From Staphylococcus piscifermentans (GTDB lineage: Bacteria > Bacillota > Bacilli > Staphylococcales > Staphylococcaceae): DNA of 64,000 bases. Below the pieces are notes generated by a model. The model saw only the letters and a program-made list of their open reading frames with translations, made no database searches and was not told the DNA's origin. Of this stretch, positions 17,690-27,185 are shown in pieces. Both the position numbers and the translations under genes were made by a program. Each line of letters begins with the position of its first letter. Within the stretch, counting starts at the first letter, position 1. The stretch covers positions 558,001-622,000 of the forward strand of contig NZ_LT906447.1 in assembly GCF_900186985.1 (NCBI RefSeq), read 5' to 3'.

Positions 17690-18934
17690 TTATACAGTGA
17701 CATCTTTTTTAGCTAATTCAATTGTAGTACCAATTAAAGTTTGGATTCCTTTTTCAATTTCGGAAACTTCTACAGATTCTTTCGGCGAATGACTGACACC
17801 ATCCTTACATGGAATAAAAATCATACTTGCAGGACAAATCAGTGCCATATTCATAGCATCATGACCTGCACCACTGAACATGAAACGATAGGAGTAATCA
17901 AGTTCTTCACAAACTTCTTCAGTTATATTGGCGATTTGAGGATTAAGACTTACTGGTGTATCAGCACCTAAGTCTTCTAAATCCGCTTCAATATTACGGC
18001 GTTCTGTAATCGTTTTAATCGCCTGTTCAATTTCAGAAGCGACTTGTTCACGAGATTCTGCTTCTTTGCCGCGCACGTCTATCAGCATTTTTACTTCACC
18101 AGGAATCGCATTCATCATATTAGGGAAAGGCTGCACATATCCTACTGTGGCTACAATACCTTCTTGGTGGTGCGACTGGGCGATAGATTCTACTTGCAAA
18201 GCAATTTCAGAAGCGGCAGTCAAAGCATCTTTACGCATCGGCATTGGAGTTGAACCAGAATGGCTTGTCTCACCCGTTAATTTTAATTTATAACGATGAG
18301 GAGCAGCGATGTGTGTGACGATGCCGATGTCTTTGTGTTTGTTTTGCAAAATAGGACCTTGCTCGATGTGTAATTCAAGATATGCTTTCAAGTCACCTTT
18401 ATGATAGAAATCATTTTCTGACGGCATGCTCTGTTTTAAAGTATCTACTAAATGGAAAAGTGTTTTTCCTCTATCATCTGTAAGCTTCTTCATATCTTCA
18501 GCAGAAAGGTTTCCGGTAATATATTTACTGCCGAGCGTGGATTTATTAAAACGTGCAGATTCTTCACAAGTAAATGCTACTATTTCAATAGGGTGATCTG
18601 TTGCGATTTGATGTTCATTCAAATGCTGAATGACTTGCAGTGCGCCCACTACTCCCAACAAACCATCGTAACGGCCGCCATCTTTTACTGTGTCGATATG
18701 TGAGCCAAGCATCACTGGTGGTAGCGTATTATCCTTTCCTTTGCGCCGTGCAATTACATTCCCGAAGTAATCAAAGTGTACTTCCAGACCTGCTTCTTGA
18801 CAAAGCATAGAAAATTTCAAAGCAGCGAGTCGTTCTGCATGACGAAATGCAATACGATTGATGCCGCCCGTTTCTTCATCGTACCCATAATTGTTAAACG
18901 TATTTAAATGATTCATGACTGTATCTATGTTCAT
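17690..18934 (-). CDS. M20-family amidohydrolase (N-carbamoyl amino acid / allantoate type)
   Basis: The 414-residue zinc enzyme belongs to the hydantoinase/carbamoylase group of peptidase family M20. Motifs are the metal-binding SHIDTVKDGG, the catalytic AFTCEESARF, HIEQGPIL and the C-terminal GAGHDAMNMA. It should hydrolyse N-carbamoyl-L-amino acids or allantoate-like ureides. The ATG at 18934 has AAAGGG ten bases upstream; a TTG three codons earlier is too close to that site. The divergent MFS gene at 19297 may transport the substrate, but this rests on proximity only. Confidence 0.88.
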   Translation of the reverse strand: MNIDTVMNHLNTFNNYGYDEETGGINRIAFRHAERLAALKFSMLCQEAGLEVHFDYFGNVIARRKGKDNTLPPVMLGSHIDTVKDGGRYDGLLGVVGALQVIQHLNEHQIATDHPIEIVAFTCEESARFNKSTLGSKYITGNLSAEDMKKLTDDRGKTLFHLVDTLKQSMPSENDFYHKGDLKAYLELHIEQGPILQNKHKDIGIVTHIAAPHRYKLKLTGETSHSGSTPMPMRKDALTAASEIALQVESIAQSHHQEGIVATVGYVQPFPNMMNAIPGEVKMLIDVRGKEAESREQVASEIEQAIKTITERRNIEADLEDLGADTPVSLNPQIANITEEVCEELDYSYRFMFSGAGHDAMNMALICPASMIFIPCKDGVSHSPKESVEVSEIEKGIQTLIGTTIELAKKDVTV

Positions 18935-18964
18935 AATCTTCAAACCCTTTCTTAAAAAATAAGA

Positions 18965-19062
18965 AGAGCAGGACAGAAAAAATAATGAATTGAAATTATT
19001 TCTTCATCCTACTCTGACTCCGGCAAAGCTGCTTAATAAAACAGGCTGAGACTATCCTTTTA
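18965..19062. repeat. Dispersed hairpin pair in the amidohydrolase-MFS intergenic region
   Basis: Two stems are seen: GAGCAGGA...TCCTACTC enclosing AATAAT/ATTATT (18965-19016), and GGCTGAGAC...GTCTCAGCGCC around 19042-19075. Both belong to the dispersed terminator-like repeat set of this window. Confidence 0.55.
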
Positions 19063-19212
19063 TGTCTCAGCGCCTTGATAAAGAATGATTATTTACTTTC
19101 ATTTTACCACAATAAAAATACAATCCTTTGAAATATACTGAAGATTATTGAAATTCTTGAAGAACTGTCTTGAAATAATGCTAGGGTCATCTTAAAATTG
19201 AATTAATATTAA

Positions 19213-19262
19213 GTAGAGGCTGTAAGCTGGGTAATCCAGTTTGCATGCCTCTCAACTTTTTT
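19213..19262 (+). terminator. Leader terminator hairpin before the MFS gene
   Basis: AGAGGCTGTAAGCTGG and CCAGTTTGCATGCCTCT form a long stem followed by CAACTTTTTT. It ends 35 bases before the MFS start, where a terminator would have to be bypassed or would end another RNA. Confidence 0.65.
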
Positions 19263-19296
19263 GGAATATTATTTTAAAAAGGAAGGAAGCGTTTAA

Positions 19297-20511
19297 ATGT
19301 CATCGAATACTCCGTATCAAACGGGACGCATCAAAGATAGTTGGGTCCTAGTCATAGCCATTGTGTTAGTGGCCTCGACTTTACGTGCGCCTTTAACTGC
19401 AGTGGGTCCAGTCATCGACCAAATTAAAGATGCGCTTCACATTTCAAATAGTGTAGCTGGTATTCTAACGACCATCCCGCTTATCATCTTCGGGATTATT
19501 TCCCCGTTAGTTTCGAAAATTACTGCCAAACTCACTATGTCTCGTACTGTTTTCTTGGCGATAGCCATTATCTTACTGGCTTTAATTGTAAGGGTTTTAG
19601 GCGTATTCAACTTTTTTATCATAGGAACTCTATTATTAGGGGTAGGGATTGCATTAAATAACGTTGTTTTACCTAGTTATGTAAAATGGAAATTTCCTAT
19701 GCAAGTCGGAATTATGACTGGCTTATATAGTGGTACGATGAATTTCACTGCAGGTTTAGGCGGCGGATTAAGTTTTCCTTTATCAGAAATCGGAGGATAT
19801 CGTTTATCGCTCTCTTTTTGGATTATTTTCGGAATGATTGCTGCGATCTTATGGTTGCCTCAAATGAAAAGCGGTTCTAAAGCTGAGAAGAAAATGCTTG
19901 AGGAAGTAGAGCACAAAGATCGTAAGAGATTTCATGTGTCACGCTCTAAATTGGCTTGGTCGATTGCTTTGATGATGGGCTTCCAATCTATGATTTTTTA
20001 TACCTTTGTAGCATGGGTGCCTTCAATTTTAGTAGACCGGGGATTAAACCAATCTAGTGCGGGTTACTTATTGATGTTGAATCAATTCTCTCAAGTACCG
20101 ATGACCTTCCTTTTCCCGATTCTGGCTTCTAAAATGAAGAACCAGAAACTGCTTATTACCATAGTATCAGCACTCTTTATTATTGGGTTTGCACTTTTCT
20201 TTACACAATCATTTACTCTCTTAATTATAGGTATGATTTTAGCAGGTTTCGGAATGGGTTCTGGATTTAGTTTATGTATGACCTTCTTCTCAATCCGTGC
20301 AAGAACGAGTGATGGCAGTATTGCTTTATCTGGCTTTGGCCAATCTGTCGGTTACTTTGTAGCAGCAATCGGTCCTTTCTTTGTCGGTCTTTTACATGAT
20401 CTTACAGGCGGATGGGTTTCAGGAATTATTGCGCTTATCATTATGGGTATCTTATTCTACATCTTTGGATTAGCTTCTTCACACGGTGAAGTTGAAGATG
20501 AATTAGCATAG
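19297..20511 (+). CDS. MFS permease, CynX/NimT-like
   Basis: The 404-residue protein has 12 hydrophobic segments. The N-terminal STLRAPLTAVGPVID motif and overall layout match the CynX/NimT (cyanate/nitroimidazole) branch of the major facilitator superfamily. Substrates in this branch vary widely and cannot be assigned. GGAAGGAAG lies about 8 bases before the ATG. It is divergent from an N-carbamoyl/ureide amidohydrolase. Confidence 0.88.
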   Translation: MSSNTPYQTGRIKDSWVLVIAIVLVASTLRAPLTAVGPVIDQIKDALHISNSVAGILTTIPLIIFGIISPLVSKITAKLTMSRTVFLAIAIILLALIVRVLGVFNFFIIGTLLLGVGIALNNVVLPSYVKWKFPMQVGIMTGLYSGTMNFTAGLGGGLSFPLSEIGGYRLSLSFWIIFGMIAAILWLPQMKSGSKAEKKMLEEVEHKDRKRFHVSRSKLAWSIALMMGFQSMIFYTFVAWVPSILVDRGLNQSSAGYLLMLNQFSQVPMTFLFPILASKMKNQKLLITIVSALFIIGFALFFTQSFTLLIIGMILAGFGMGSGFSLCMTFFSIRARTSDGSIALSGFGQSVGYFVAAIGPFFVGLLHDLTGGWVSGIIALIIMGILFYIFGLASSHGEVEDELA

Positions 20512-20587
20512 GGAATGGGATAGAAAATAATTGTTGATTAAAATCATTCCGTTATACTTAAATCAAGAAAATAAAGGGGTGAAAGAA

Positions 20588-20965
20588 GTGGGTTATTTTA
20601 ATGATTATTTAAATACTATTGAACAACCGGACCATCGAAAGAAGATGGAAGCTATATTTAATTGGGTAGACACAACATTTCCTGAGTTAGATAAAGTCAT
20701 CAAGTGGAATCAGCCGATGTATACACATCATGACACGTATATTATTGGTTTCAGTAAAGCGAAAGCACATATTTCTGTGAATCCTGAAGCAGCAGGAATG
20801 AAGCCTTTTATCCAACGGTTTGAAGCAGACGGCTATACTTATACAGAAAATTTATTTCGAATTAAATGGACGGACGAAGTAGATTATCTCTTATTAAAAG
20901 AGATTATTGAATTTAATTTGCAAGACAAAGCAGAGACTACTACATTTTGGAGAAACTATAAATAA
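20588..20965 (+). CDS. DUF1801 protein, Fra/YdhG-like iron chaperone
   Basis: The 125-residue protein belongs to the DUF1801/YdhG family, whose Bacillus member acts like frataxin in iron delivery. Conserved parts seen are DKVIKWNQPMYTHHDTYIIGFS and the C-terminal helices. The start is a GTG at 20588 with AAGGGGTG about 9 bases upstream. A frame open from 20531 would add 19 residues without a ribosome site. Confidence 0.8.
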   Translation: MGYFNDYLNTIEQPDHRKKMEAIFNWVDTTFPELDKVIKWNQPMYTHHDTYIIGFSKAKAHISVNPEAAGMKPFIQRFEADGYTYTENLFRIKWTDEVDYLLLKEIIEFNLQDKAETTTFWRNYK

Positions 20966-20973
20966 TAGTAAAG

Positions 20974-21015
20974 GCTGACACAGCATACTTCTATGGAGAG
21001 CTGCGTCAGCTTTTT
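20974..21015. terminator. Bidirectional terminator
   Basis: GCTGACACAGC pairs with GCTGCGTCAGC (one mismatch), followed by TTTTT. It lies between convergent genes. Confidence 0.8.
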
Positions 21016-21020
21016 CAATT

Positions 21021-22364
21021 TTAATTTAATTTTGCTTTGCGTCGATCTTTCCAATAAAGCAACGCTTCTATGATAAAGACAATAATGAGTGAGAAACCGA
21101 ATAACGGCATTAAAGTCCCTAAAATGAAGAGTGTAATAATCAAGCTGATAGACATTGGTTTTTTAATACGTCTTGGCAATGGTTGCGGTGTTTTCATGCG
21201 GCCTAAGCGTTTAAACCAAGATAAGAAACCTAAAATAATACCGCCTAAGAAGGCTAAACATACTAATAGGTTAATAATTTTGTTGGCAATGCCGAATAAA
21301 TGACCTTCGTGAAGCGGGATACCCCAAGTTAACCATTTAGCTAAAATACCGTAATCCTGGTAATTGACTTGACCCAATTTCTTACCTGTATATTGATTTA
21401 TATACATTGTTGTTTCTTTATAAGGTGAGACGTCAAAACCAGTCACACCGCTATTGCTTGCTCGTGATAAAGTGAACGAGCCATCTGCACTGGTTGGATA
21501 CACAATAGCATAAGGACGTTTTAATCCTTCTTTTTGCGCATCTGACACTACTTTATCTAAAGATAATTGACCTGGTGTGTGCGTCATCGGCATAGCCATA
21601 CCGCCATGATGACCCCCGCTACTTGATTCAGGCGCTTGTTTCTTTTTCATGGCCCAAGGAATTTCATTCGCTTCTGATTTAGGAGGATTGGCTGCAATCT
21701 GTGTTTGTCCTAAAGCTGGGTATGCAGTTGCAATTTTATTAATCTTATCTCCCATAAATCCTGACCAAGGCAATCCTGTAAATACCAGAATTAACATCGG
21801 AATAGCAATAATGATGCCGACAATCGAATGCCATTTCTGCAAACGTAAATTACGGCTATTTTGAGTTAATAAATGTTTGCGGAACATCATATAAATACCG
21901 GAAAGTATCATGAAGACCGTCCAACATGCTGTGAGTTCTACCAAGTAATTAATCACTGTATTTTCCGTTGACAGTGAACTATGTATACTCCGTGTCATAT
22001 TAGAATACGTATATTTAGCATTTTGCTGAGCTACAATCTGATTGTGGTTATCTAAGAAGATATAGTATGAATTTCCATCCATATCACCGATTGTAATGCG
22101 GTTATTATAAGGGGCTTGCATCATACTGACTTTATTAATCATATATCCAGGATGTTCTTTCTCAATTTGCTTAATCGCATCATTTAGAGATTGCTGCTGA
22201 TGATGCTCGCTATGTCCATAGAATTCATGTTTATAAAAATGATTTTCAACTTCTGGGAAGAAGAGATATGCGATTCCAGATAGCGTTAATGTAATCAGCA
22301 ACGGCGTTATAAAGATCGCCGCATAGAAGTGAAGTCTCTGAAGCGGATTAAATGTATTTTTCAT
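21021..22364 (-). CDS. PepSY-domain membrane protein (PiuB/YpjP type)
   Basis: The 447-residue protein belongs to the PepSY-associated transmembrane family, often iron-regulated reductase- or uptake-linked proteins. Membrane helices are near residues 14-34, 145-165, 182-202, 370-392 and 415-440. Two extracytoplasmic PepSY regions lie between them. The loops contain His-rich patches: HEFYGHSEHHQQQ near 45 and GGHHGGMAMPMTHTPG near 240, the latter rich in His and Met. That suggests metal contact, perhaps copper or iron. Transcribed alone; no Fur box was identified. Confidence 0.82.
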   Translation of the reverse strand: MKNTFNPLQRLHFYAAIFITPLLITLTLSGIAYLFFPEVENHFYKHEFYGHSEHHQQQSLNDAIKQIEKEHPGYMINKVSMMQAPYNNRITIGDMDGNSYYIFLDNHNQIVAQQNAKYTYSNMTRSIHSSLSTENTVINYLVELTACWTVFMILSGIYMMFRKHLLTQNSRNLRLQKWHSIVGIIIAIPMLILVFTGLPWSGFMGDKINKIATAYPALGQTQIAANPPKSEANEIPWAMKKKQAPESSSGGHHGGMAMPMTHTPGQLSLDKVVSDAQKEGLKRPYAIVYPTSADGSFTLSRASNSGVTGFDVSPYKETTMYINQYTGKKLGQVNYQDYGILAKWLTWGIPLHEGHLFGIANKIINLLVCLAFLGGIILGFLSWFKRLGRMKTPQPLPRRIKKPMSISLIITLFILGTLMPLFGFSLIIVFIIEALLYWKDRRKAKLN

Positions 22365-22644
22365 TAAGTATTACCTCTTTATCTATTTATATAGGAATCA
22401 TTACGATTTGTAAAAAGACTACATTTCATTATTACAGATTTATAGATAAATAAAAGGACATTTATTTGTCATATTTTGAAAATTTTATGGCGGTAGTGTG
22501 ACAATTCGGGAATTAAACCGAATATTAATTAACATTTCTTTTCTATTAACCAATAGCTATTGACTTCAAAATAATTTAGGAATAATATATTCAGAAAATT
22601 AAGTCTTTAGTACGTAACACACATCTCAGAAGGGAACATCTTTT
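22365..22644. other. Intergenic region between PepSY gene and PTS IIC
   Basis: No gene. It contains a small palindrome ATTCGG...CCGAAT at 22505-22524, a possible operator. The rest is AT-rich promoter-like sequence for two divergent genes. Confidence 0.35.
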
Positions 22645-23715
22645 ATGGAACAAACACTTACTAAGCCTGGCACTAAAATAGGACCCAAACAATTTTTATT
22701 CAATCTTTTGAATGGAGTAGCAATCGGTATAGTTGCTGCTTTGATTCCTAATGCAATTTTAGGTGAAATTTTAAGAGCACTGATACCTTTTCATCCCATT
22801 TTTAAAATGATTTTAAGTGTATCAGTACTAATTCAATATACAGCACCTTGTTTAATAGGCGCTGTCGTAGCATATCGTTTTCGCTTCTCGCCACTCGGTA
22901 TCGCAGTGGTTGCTGCTTCTGCAAGTATCGGCAGCGGGCAAGCCGTATTCAAGAATGGAGCATGGGTACTTTTAGGTATGGGTGATTTAATCAATGCAAT
23001 GTTTGCCACTGCACTCGCTTGCATGATGATCTTGCTTATCGGCGAACGATTCGGCAGCTTGAATTTAATCATCTTGCCGACATTTGTAGCAGTATCTACT
23101 GGCTTTATAACAGTGCATACCTTGCCCTATGTAAGATTAGTAACAACTTCAATTGGCAGTATGATCAATTATTTTACAGAACTACAGCCGATTCCAATGT
23201 GTATCTTAATATCTTTAGTTTATGCGTCTATCGTTATCTCACCTATATCTACTGCAGCGCTATCGATGGCAATCGGTATAACAGGATTGGCAGCCGGCTC
23301 AGCATCGATTGGAATTGCCTCTGTGGAAGCAGTCCTTACATTAGGTACGTTAGGTGTGAATCGTTTAGGTGTACCGCTAGCCATATTTTTAGGCGGGGTT
23401 AAAATGATGTTGCCGAATTTAGTTAAACATCCGATTATATTTTTACCGCTCACTACGACTGCCGTTGTATCTGGTTTTGTAGCAAGTTTGATTGGAATTG
23501 GAGGCACAAAACAATCGGCTGGATTTGGTATTATCGGACTTGTGGGCCCAATCAACGCTTTTAGATTTTTAGAGGGTGATAATTTTTTAGTTAAAGTTGC
23601 ACTTTGCGCAGTCGCATTTTTTGTTGTGCCTTTTATTACAGCTTTTATTGTTCATTTTTTATTTATCAAAGTATTTAAAATTTACGATAAAGATATCTTT
23701 CGTTTTTTAGGATAA
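22645..23715 (+). CDS. PTS IIC-like membrane protein (PTS_EIIC_2 / PfoR family), copy 1
   Basis: The 356-residue protein has about nine hydrophobic segments and belongs to the PTS_EIIC_2 (PfoR-like) family. It begins TLTKPGTKIGPKQFLFNLLN and contains the repeated GLAAGSASIGIASVEAVL and IGIGGTKQSAGFGIIGLVGP segments. No IIA, IIB or HPr-type domain is attached or adjacent. Family members are thought to be sugar permeases, and one was named a regulator of perfringolysin O. The next gene is a close paralogue of identical length, so this is a tandem duplication. GAAGGGAAC lies upstream of the ATG. Confidence 0.82.
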   Translation: MEQTLTKPGTKIGPKQFLFNLLNGVAIGIVAALIPNAILGEILRALIPFHPIFKMILSVSVLIQYTAPCLIGAVVAYRFRFSPLGIAVVAASASIGSGQAVFKNGAWVLLGMGDLINAMFATALACMMILLIGERFGSLNLIILPTFVAVSTGFITVHTLPYVRLVTTSIGSMINYFTELQPIPMCILISLVYASIVISPISTAALSMAIGITGLAAGSASIGIASVEAVLTLGTLGVNRLGVPLAIFLGGVKMMLPNLVKHPIIFLPLTTTAVVSGFVASLIGIGGTKQSAGFGIIGLVGPINAFRFLEGDNFLVKVALCAVAFFVVPFITAFIVHFLFIKVFKIYDKDIFRFLG

Positions 23716-23924
23716 GAAAATGAGGGGGAGCAGAACAGAAATAACGCTGAGATTATATGATGTTTTAATCCCTTCTTTTTCTTTAAAATGCTAAAATTGC
23801 ACTATTCCTACCTTTTAAGTCAAAATTGCTATTGACTTTCAAAGCATTTCAATCTAAAATTATCAGAATATTATAAAAATAAATTCGTGCACAAAATTCC
23901 AACAACATAGGAGGCGAAATTATT

Positions 23925-24995
23925 ATGGCAAGTACACTTACTAAACCAGGCACTAAAGTAACACCTAAAGTCTTTTTATTTAATGTTTTAAATGGGGTGG
24001 CTATCGCCATTATAGCAGGGTTGATTCCCAATGCCATTTTAGGCGAAATCTTGAAAGCATTGAAACCGCATTTTCCAATTTTTGGAGAATTGCTGCTCAT
24101 TACCACATCTATACAATTCGCTGTCCCTCTCTTAGTAGGCGCACTTGTGGCACACCGATTTAATTTTTCGCCGCTCGGTATTGCAGTAGTAGCTGCCTCT
24201 TCGTTTATCGGAAGCGGTGCCGCCGTCTTTAAAAATGGCACATGGGTAATTACAGGAATTGGAGATTTAATCAATACTATGTTTGCAGCAGCGCTCGCTT
24301 CATTCTTGATATTGCTGATTGGTGAACGTTTCGGCAGTTTGAACCTTATCATCTTGCCGACATTTGTAGCTGTACTCACAGGCTTCATTACCTTACATAC
24401 ACTGCCTTATGTGAAAATGGTGACAACTGCAATCGGTCATATGATCAATACCTTCACAGAAATGCAGCCAGTTATAATGTGTGTACTGATTGCACTCGTT
24501 TATAGCATCATCATTATTTCGCCTATCTCAACTGTAGCGACATCTATGGCTATCGGCATCAGCGGCCTGGCAGCCGGTTCAGCATCCATAGGTATTACCG
24601 CTGCAGAAGCGGCACTTGTATTTGGCACATGGGGCGTTAACCGCTTAGGTGTACCTTTAACTATTTTCTTAGGCGGAGTAAAAATGATGCTGCCGAACAT
24701 GGTCCGTTACCCGATTATGTTGCTGCCTATTACTACTACAGCTGCCATTTCAGGATTCGTAGCCAGCTTCATCGGGATAGGAGGAACCAAAGAATCAGCC
24801 GGCTTCGGTATCATCGGACTTGTTGGACCTATCAACGCCTTCAGATTCTTAGAAGGCGACAACGTTATCATTAAACTCATACTCGTAGCCATCGCATTCT
24901 TTGTCGTTCCATTTACCGTTGCATTCATTTCACATTTTATTTATATGCGCGTGCTTAAAATCTACAATAAAGATATCTTTAAATTCCTGGGATAA
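23925..24995 (+). CDS. PTS IIC-like membrane protein (PTS_EIIC_2 / PfoR family), copy 2
   Basis: Also 356 residues, it aligns with copy 1 end to end without a gap that I can see (TLTKPGTKVTPKVFLFNVLN; IGIGGTKESAGFGIIGLVGP). Bases before the ATG (AGGAGG) are a good ribosome site and differ from copy 1. A GGGGGAGCAGAACAGAAAT repeat fragment lies between the copies. Copy 2 has its own terminator. Substrate unknown; lack of IIA/IIB nearby means phosphorylation partners must be encoded elsewhere or the protein is not a true PTS permease. Confidence 0.82.
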   Translation: MASTLTKPGTKVTPKVFLFNVLNGVAIAIIAGLIPNAILGEILKALKPHFPIFGELLLITTSIQFAVPLLVGALVAHRFNFSPLGIAVVAASSFIGSGAAVFKNGTWVITGIGDLINTMFAAALASFLILLIGERFGSLNLIILPTFVAVLTGFITLHTLPYVKMVTTAIGHMINTFTEMQPVIMCVLIALVYSIIIISPISTVATSMAIGISGLAAGSASIGITAAEAALVFGTWGVNRLGVPLTIFLGGVKMMLPNMVRYPIMLLPITTTAAISGFVASFIGIGGTKESAGFGIIGLVGPINAFRFLEGDNVIIKLILVAIAFFVVPFTVAFISHFIYMRVLKIYNKDIFKFLG

Positions 24996-25000
24996 ACCTG

Positions 25001-25043
25001 AGAGTGAGCAAGCAGACACGGCCGACGCTTGCTCTCTTTTTTT
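25001..25043 (+). terminator. Terminator of the second PTS IIC gene
   Basis: AGAGTGAGCAAGC and GCTTGCTCTCT arms (one bulge) are followed by seven T. Confidence 0.85.
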
Positions 25044-25456
25044 GGTGGAAAAGCAAAACTTGTGAGAGTGGAAAAAATGCCAAGAGTACTTAAAAAACTA
25101 AGTATTCTTAACCAAGTACTCTTAAATAGGAAGAAAGAGTGTAAAATTTGTACAAAAAAAGTCTTTTACTTCCGTTAAAGTTGTATTATAGTATAACAAT
25201 ACGAATGGAAGGGCTTTCACAATAAGTTGTCAGAATAATGATACGATTGAAAGCCAAAGAATAAAACACTAAAAAATCAGCTGTGACGAGATGATAAATT
25301 AAATTTCATTTAATGTTATTTCCGTTTCGCATATATTCATCTTAATCGTAATGAAGTGACTAAAAATGTTATAATAGGGATTGTTGGATTTTTCTGTATA
25401 TACTGAAAACCAACTCTAAACTAAACAACGTAATTTTAAACAAAGGGGGCTATGAG
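25044..25456. other. Leader region of the oxoprolinase operon
   Basis: No gene is seen. Two inverted 10-mers, AAGAGTACTT (25083) and AAGTACTCTT (25114), enclose AAGTATTCTT. A near-palindrome GTTGTATTA-TAG-TATAACAAT lies at 25180-25200, and arms GGCTTTCA/TGAAAGCC at 25212-25255. Any of these could be an operator. Confidence 0.4.
25367..25375 (+). promoter_or_regulatory. Extended -10 promoter of pxpB operon
   Basis: TGT-TATAAT (TATAAT at 25370-25375) is an extended -10 about 80 bases before pxpB. The -35 is not clear. Confidence 0.5.
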
Positions 25457-26176
25457 ATGGATTATCAAATCATAAATGAGCAATCTATTATGATTAAATT
25501 CGAGCCGCAAATTGATCCGGAAACATTTAAAAAAGTACAACAGATTGTGAAGTATTTAGAACAACAAGCAATTGAAGCTATCACAGAAGTTGTGCCATCA
25601 TACAGAGCGGTGATGATTCATTTTGATCAAACAAAGATTAATGCACAAGAACTGATTGATACATTGAATTTAGACAACTTAGATTTAGCAGATATTGAAG
25701 TATCAGAGAGTTCTAAAATTGTTTATATTCCAGTCGTATACGGGGGAGAATACGGACCGGATCTTAAAGCAGTAGCCGAACACAATCAGTTATCTACTGA
25801 TGAAGTCATAAAATTACATACAGAACCTACTTATTTAATTTATATGCTAGGATTTATGCCTGGTTTCCCTTATCTTGGAGGATTAGATGAGCGTCTGTAT
25901 ACCCCAAGAAGAGATGAACCGAGAGTTCGTATTGATGCTGGGTCTGTCGGCATTGCGAACAATCAAACAGGTTTATATCCGCAAGATTCACCAGGCGGTT
26001 GGCAAATTATCGGTCGAACGCCATTAGATGTCTTCGACTTAAATCGTGAACCGATGACGTTATATGCTGCTGGTGATAATATTCAATTCTATGAAATCAG
26101 TGAAGCTGATTTTGATGAAATTATGACAGCAAAGCATGAACCGGATTTTGATTTAGAAAAATGGGTGAATCGTTAA
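25457..26176 (+). CDS. pxpB: 5-oxoprolinase subunit PxpB (KipI family)
   Basis: The 239-residue protein is KipI/PxpB type (allophanate hydrolase subunit 1 fold). The conserved core is LIYMLGFMPGFPYLGGLDERL, and SPGGWQIIGRTPL lies near the C-terminus. With PxpA and PxpC it forms the ATP-dependent 5-oxoprolinase that opens pyroglutamate to glutamate. GGGGGC lies 7 bases before the ATG. First gene of the operon. Confidence 0.92.
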   Translation: MDYQIINEQSIMIKFEPQIDPETFKKVQQIVKYLEQQAIEAITEVVPSYRAVMIHFDQTKINAQELIDTLNLDNLDLADIEVSESSKIVYIPVVYGGEYGPDLKAVAEHNQLSTDEVIKLHTEPTYLIYMLGFMPGFPYLGGLDERLYTPRRDEPRVRIDAGSVGIANNQTGLYPQDSPGGWQIIGRTPLDVFDLNREPMTLYAAGDNIQFYEISEADFDEIMTAKHEPDFDLEKWVNR

Positions 26177-26177
26177 G

Positions 26178-27185
26178 ATGAGTATCAGAATAAACAAACC
26201 AGGACTATTTTCTACAATTCAAGATGAAGGACGTATCGGTCATCAAAAGGATGGGTTTTCAGGAGCAGGGGCTTTAGATATTTATAGTTTCCGCTTAGGC
26301 CAATCCTTAATTGGAAATAAAGGCCCGGCTATTGAAGCAACTATTATTGGACCTTCACTTACATTTTTAGAAGACGACACTATCGTAATAACTGGCGCAG
26401 AATTTAAAGCTGAATTAAACGGTCGTCCAGTACCGCATCAAACTGTAGTTCAAGTGTACAAAGGTGATGAACTTGTGATGAATGCAGCTGTTAAAGGTGC
26501 ACGCGGGTACTTATTCTTTGGACATCCATTAGATGTGCCGGAAGTTGCAGGCAGTTATTCCACTCATACACGTACAAAAATGGGCGGACATGAAGGCAGA
26601 GCGCTGAAGAAAGGTGACTTTGTCCATCAGAAGCTTAATGAAACATATCGCAAGCACGTAGGGTTCTCTAGCGATTTAGATTTAATTCATGAGGATACAG
26701 ATACAATTCGTATTGTAGAAGGTCCTCAATTTGACAGCTTTTCTGATGAAAATCATGAAAGCTTAGTTTCTGAGCCGTTTGAGATTTCAGAACAATCAGA
26801 TCGTATGGGCTTTCGTTTGAAAGGGCCATCGATTCCACCTAAAGAAAGCGCAGATATCATTTCAGAACCTGTTGCTTTAGGAAGCATCCAAGTGCCGAAT
26901 GATGGTAATCCGATTATTCTGATGAATGATAAACAAACTGTCGGCGGTTATACGAAAATCGCGACGGTTACACAATTAGATTTAAGCGTACTCGCGCAAA
27001 AGAAACCTGGAGAGAAAATTAATTTTGAATGGGTTTCAATTGAAGATGCGATTAAAGATTTAGAAGAATACAACGATGGTTTCGAAGACATATTGAACAA
27101 TGTCGAAAGAGAACCGTTATTTGATTTACGGGAATTAAGAATTACGGCGAATCGTATTTGCGAATTATTAGAGGGGGAGAAATAA
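26178..27185 (+). CDS. pxpC: 5-oxoprolinase subunit PxpC (KipA family)
   Basis: This is a 335-residue allophanate-hydrolase subunit 2 (KipA) homologue. Family features are the N-terminal LFSTIQDEGRIGHQ and the segments SDRMGFRLKGP and VGGYTKIATV. It pairs with PxpB in the oxoprolinase. It starts one base after the pxpB stop and ends sharing one base with the accB start (TAATG), so translation is coupled. Confidence 0.92.
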   Translation: MSIRINKPGLFSTIQDEGRIGHQKDGFSGAGALDIYSFRLGQSLIGNKGPAIEATIIGPSLTFLEDDTIVITGAEFKAELNGRPVPHQTVVQVYKGDELVMNAAVKGARGYLFFGHPLDVPEVAGSYSTHTRTKMGGHEGRALKKGDFVHQKLNETYRKHVGFSSDLDLIHEDTDTIRIVEGPQFDSFSDENHESLVSEPFEISEQSDRMGFRLKGPSIPPKESADIISEPVALGSIQVPNDGNPIILMNDKQTVGGYTKIATVTQLDLSVLAQKKPGEKINFEWVSIEDAIKDLEEYNDGFEDILNNVEREPLFDLRELRITANRICELLEGEK

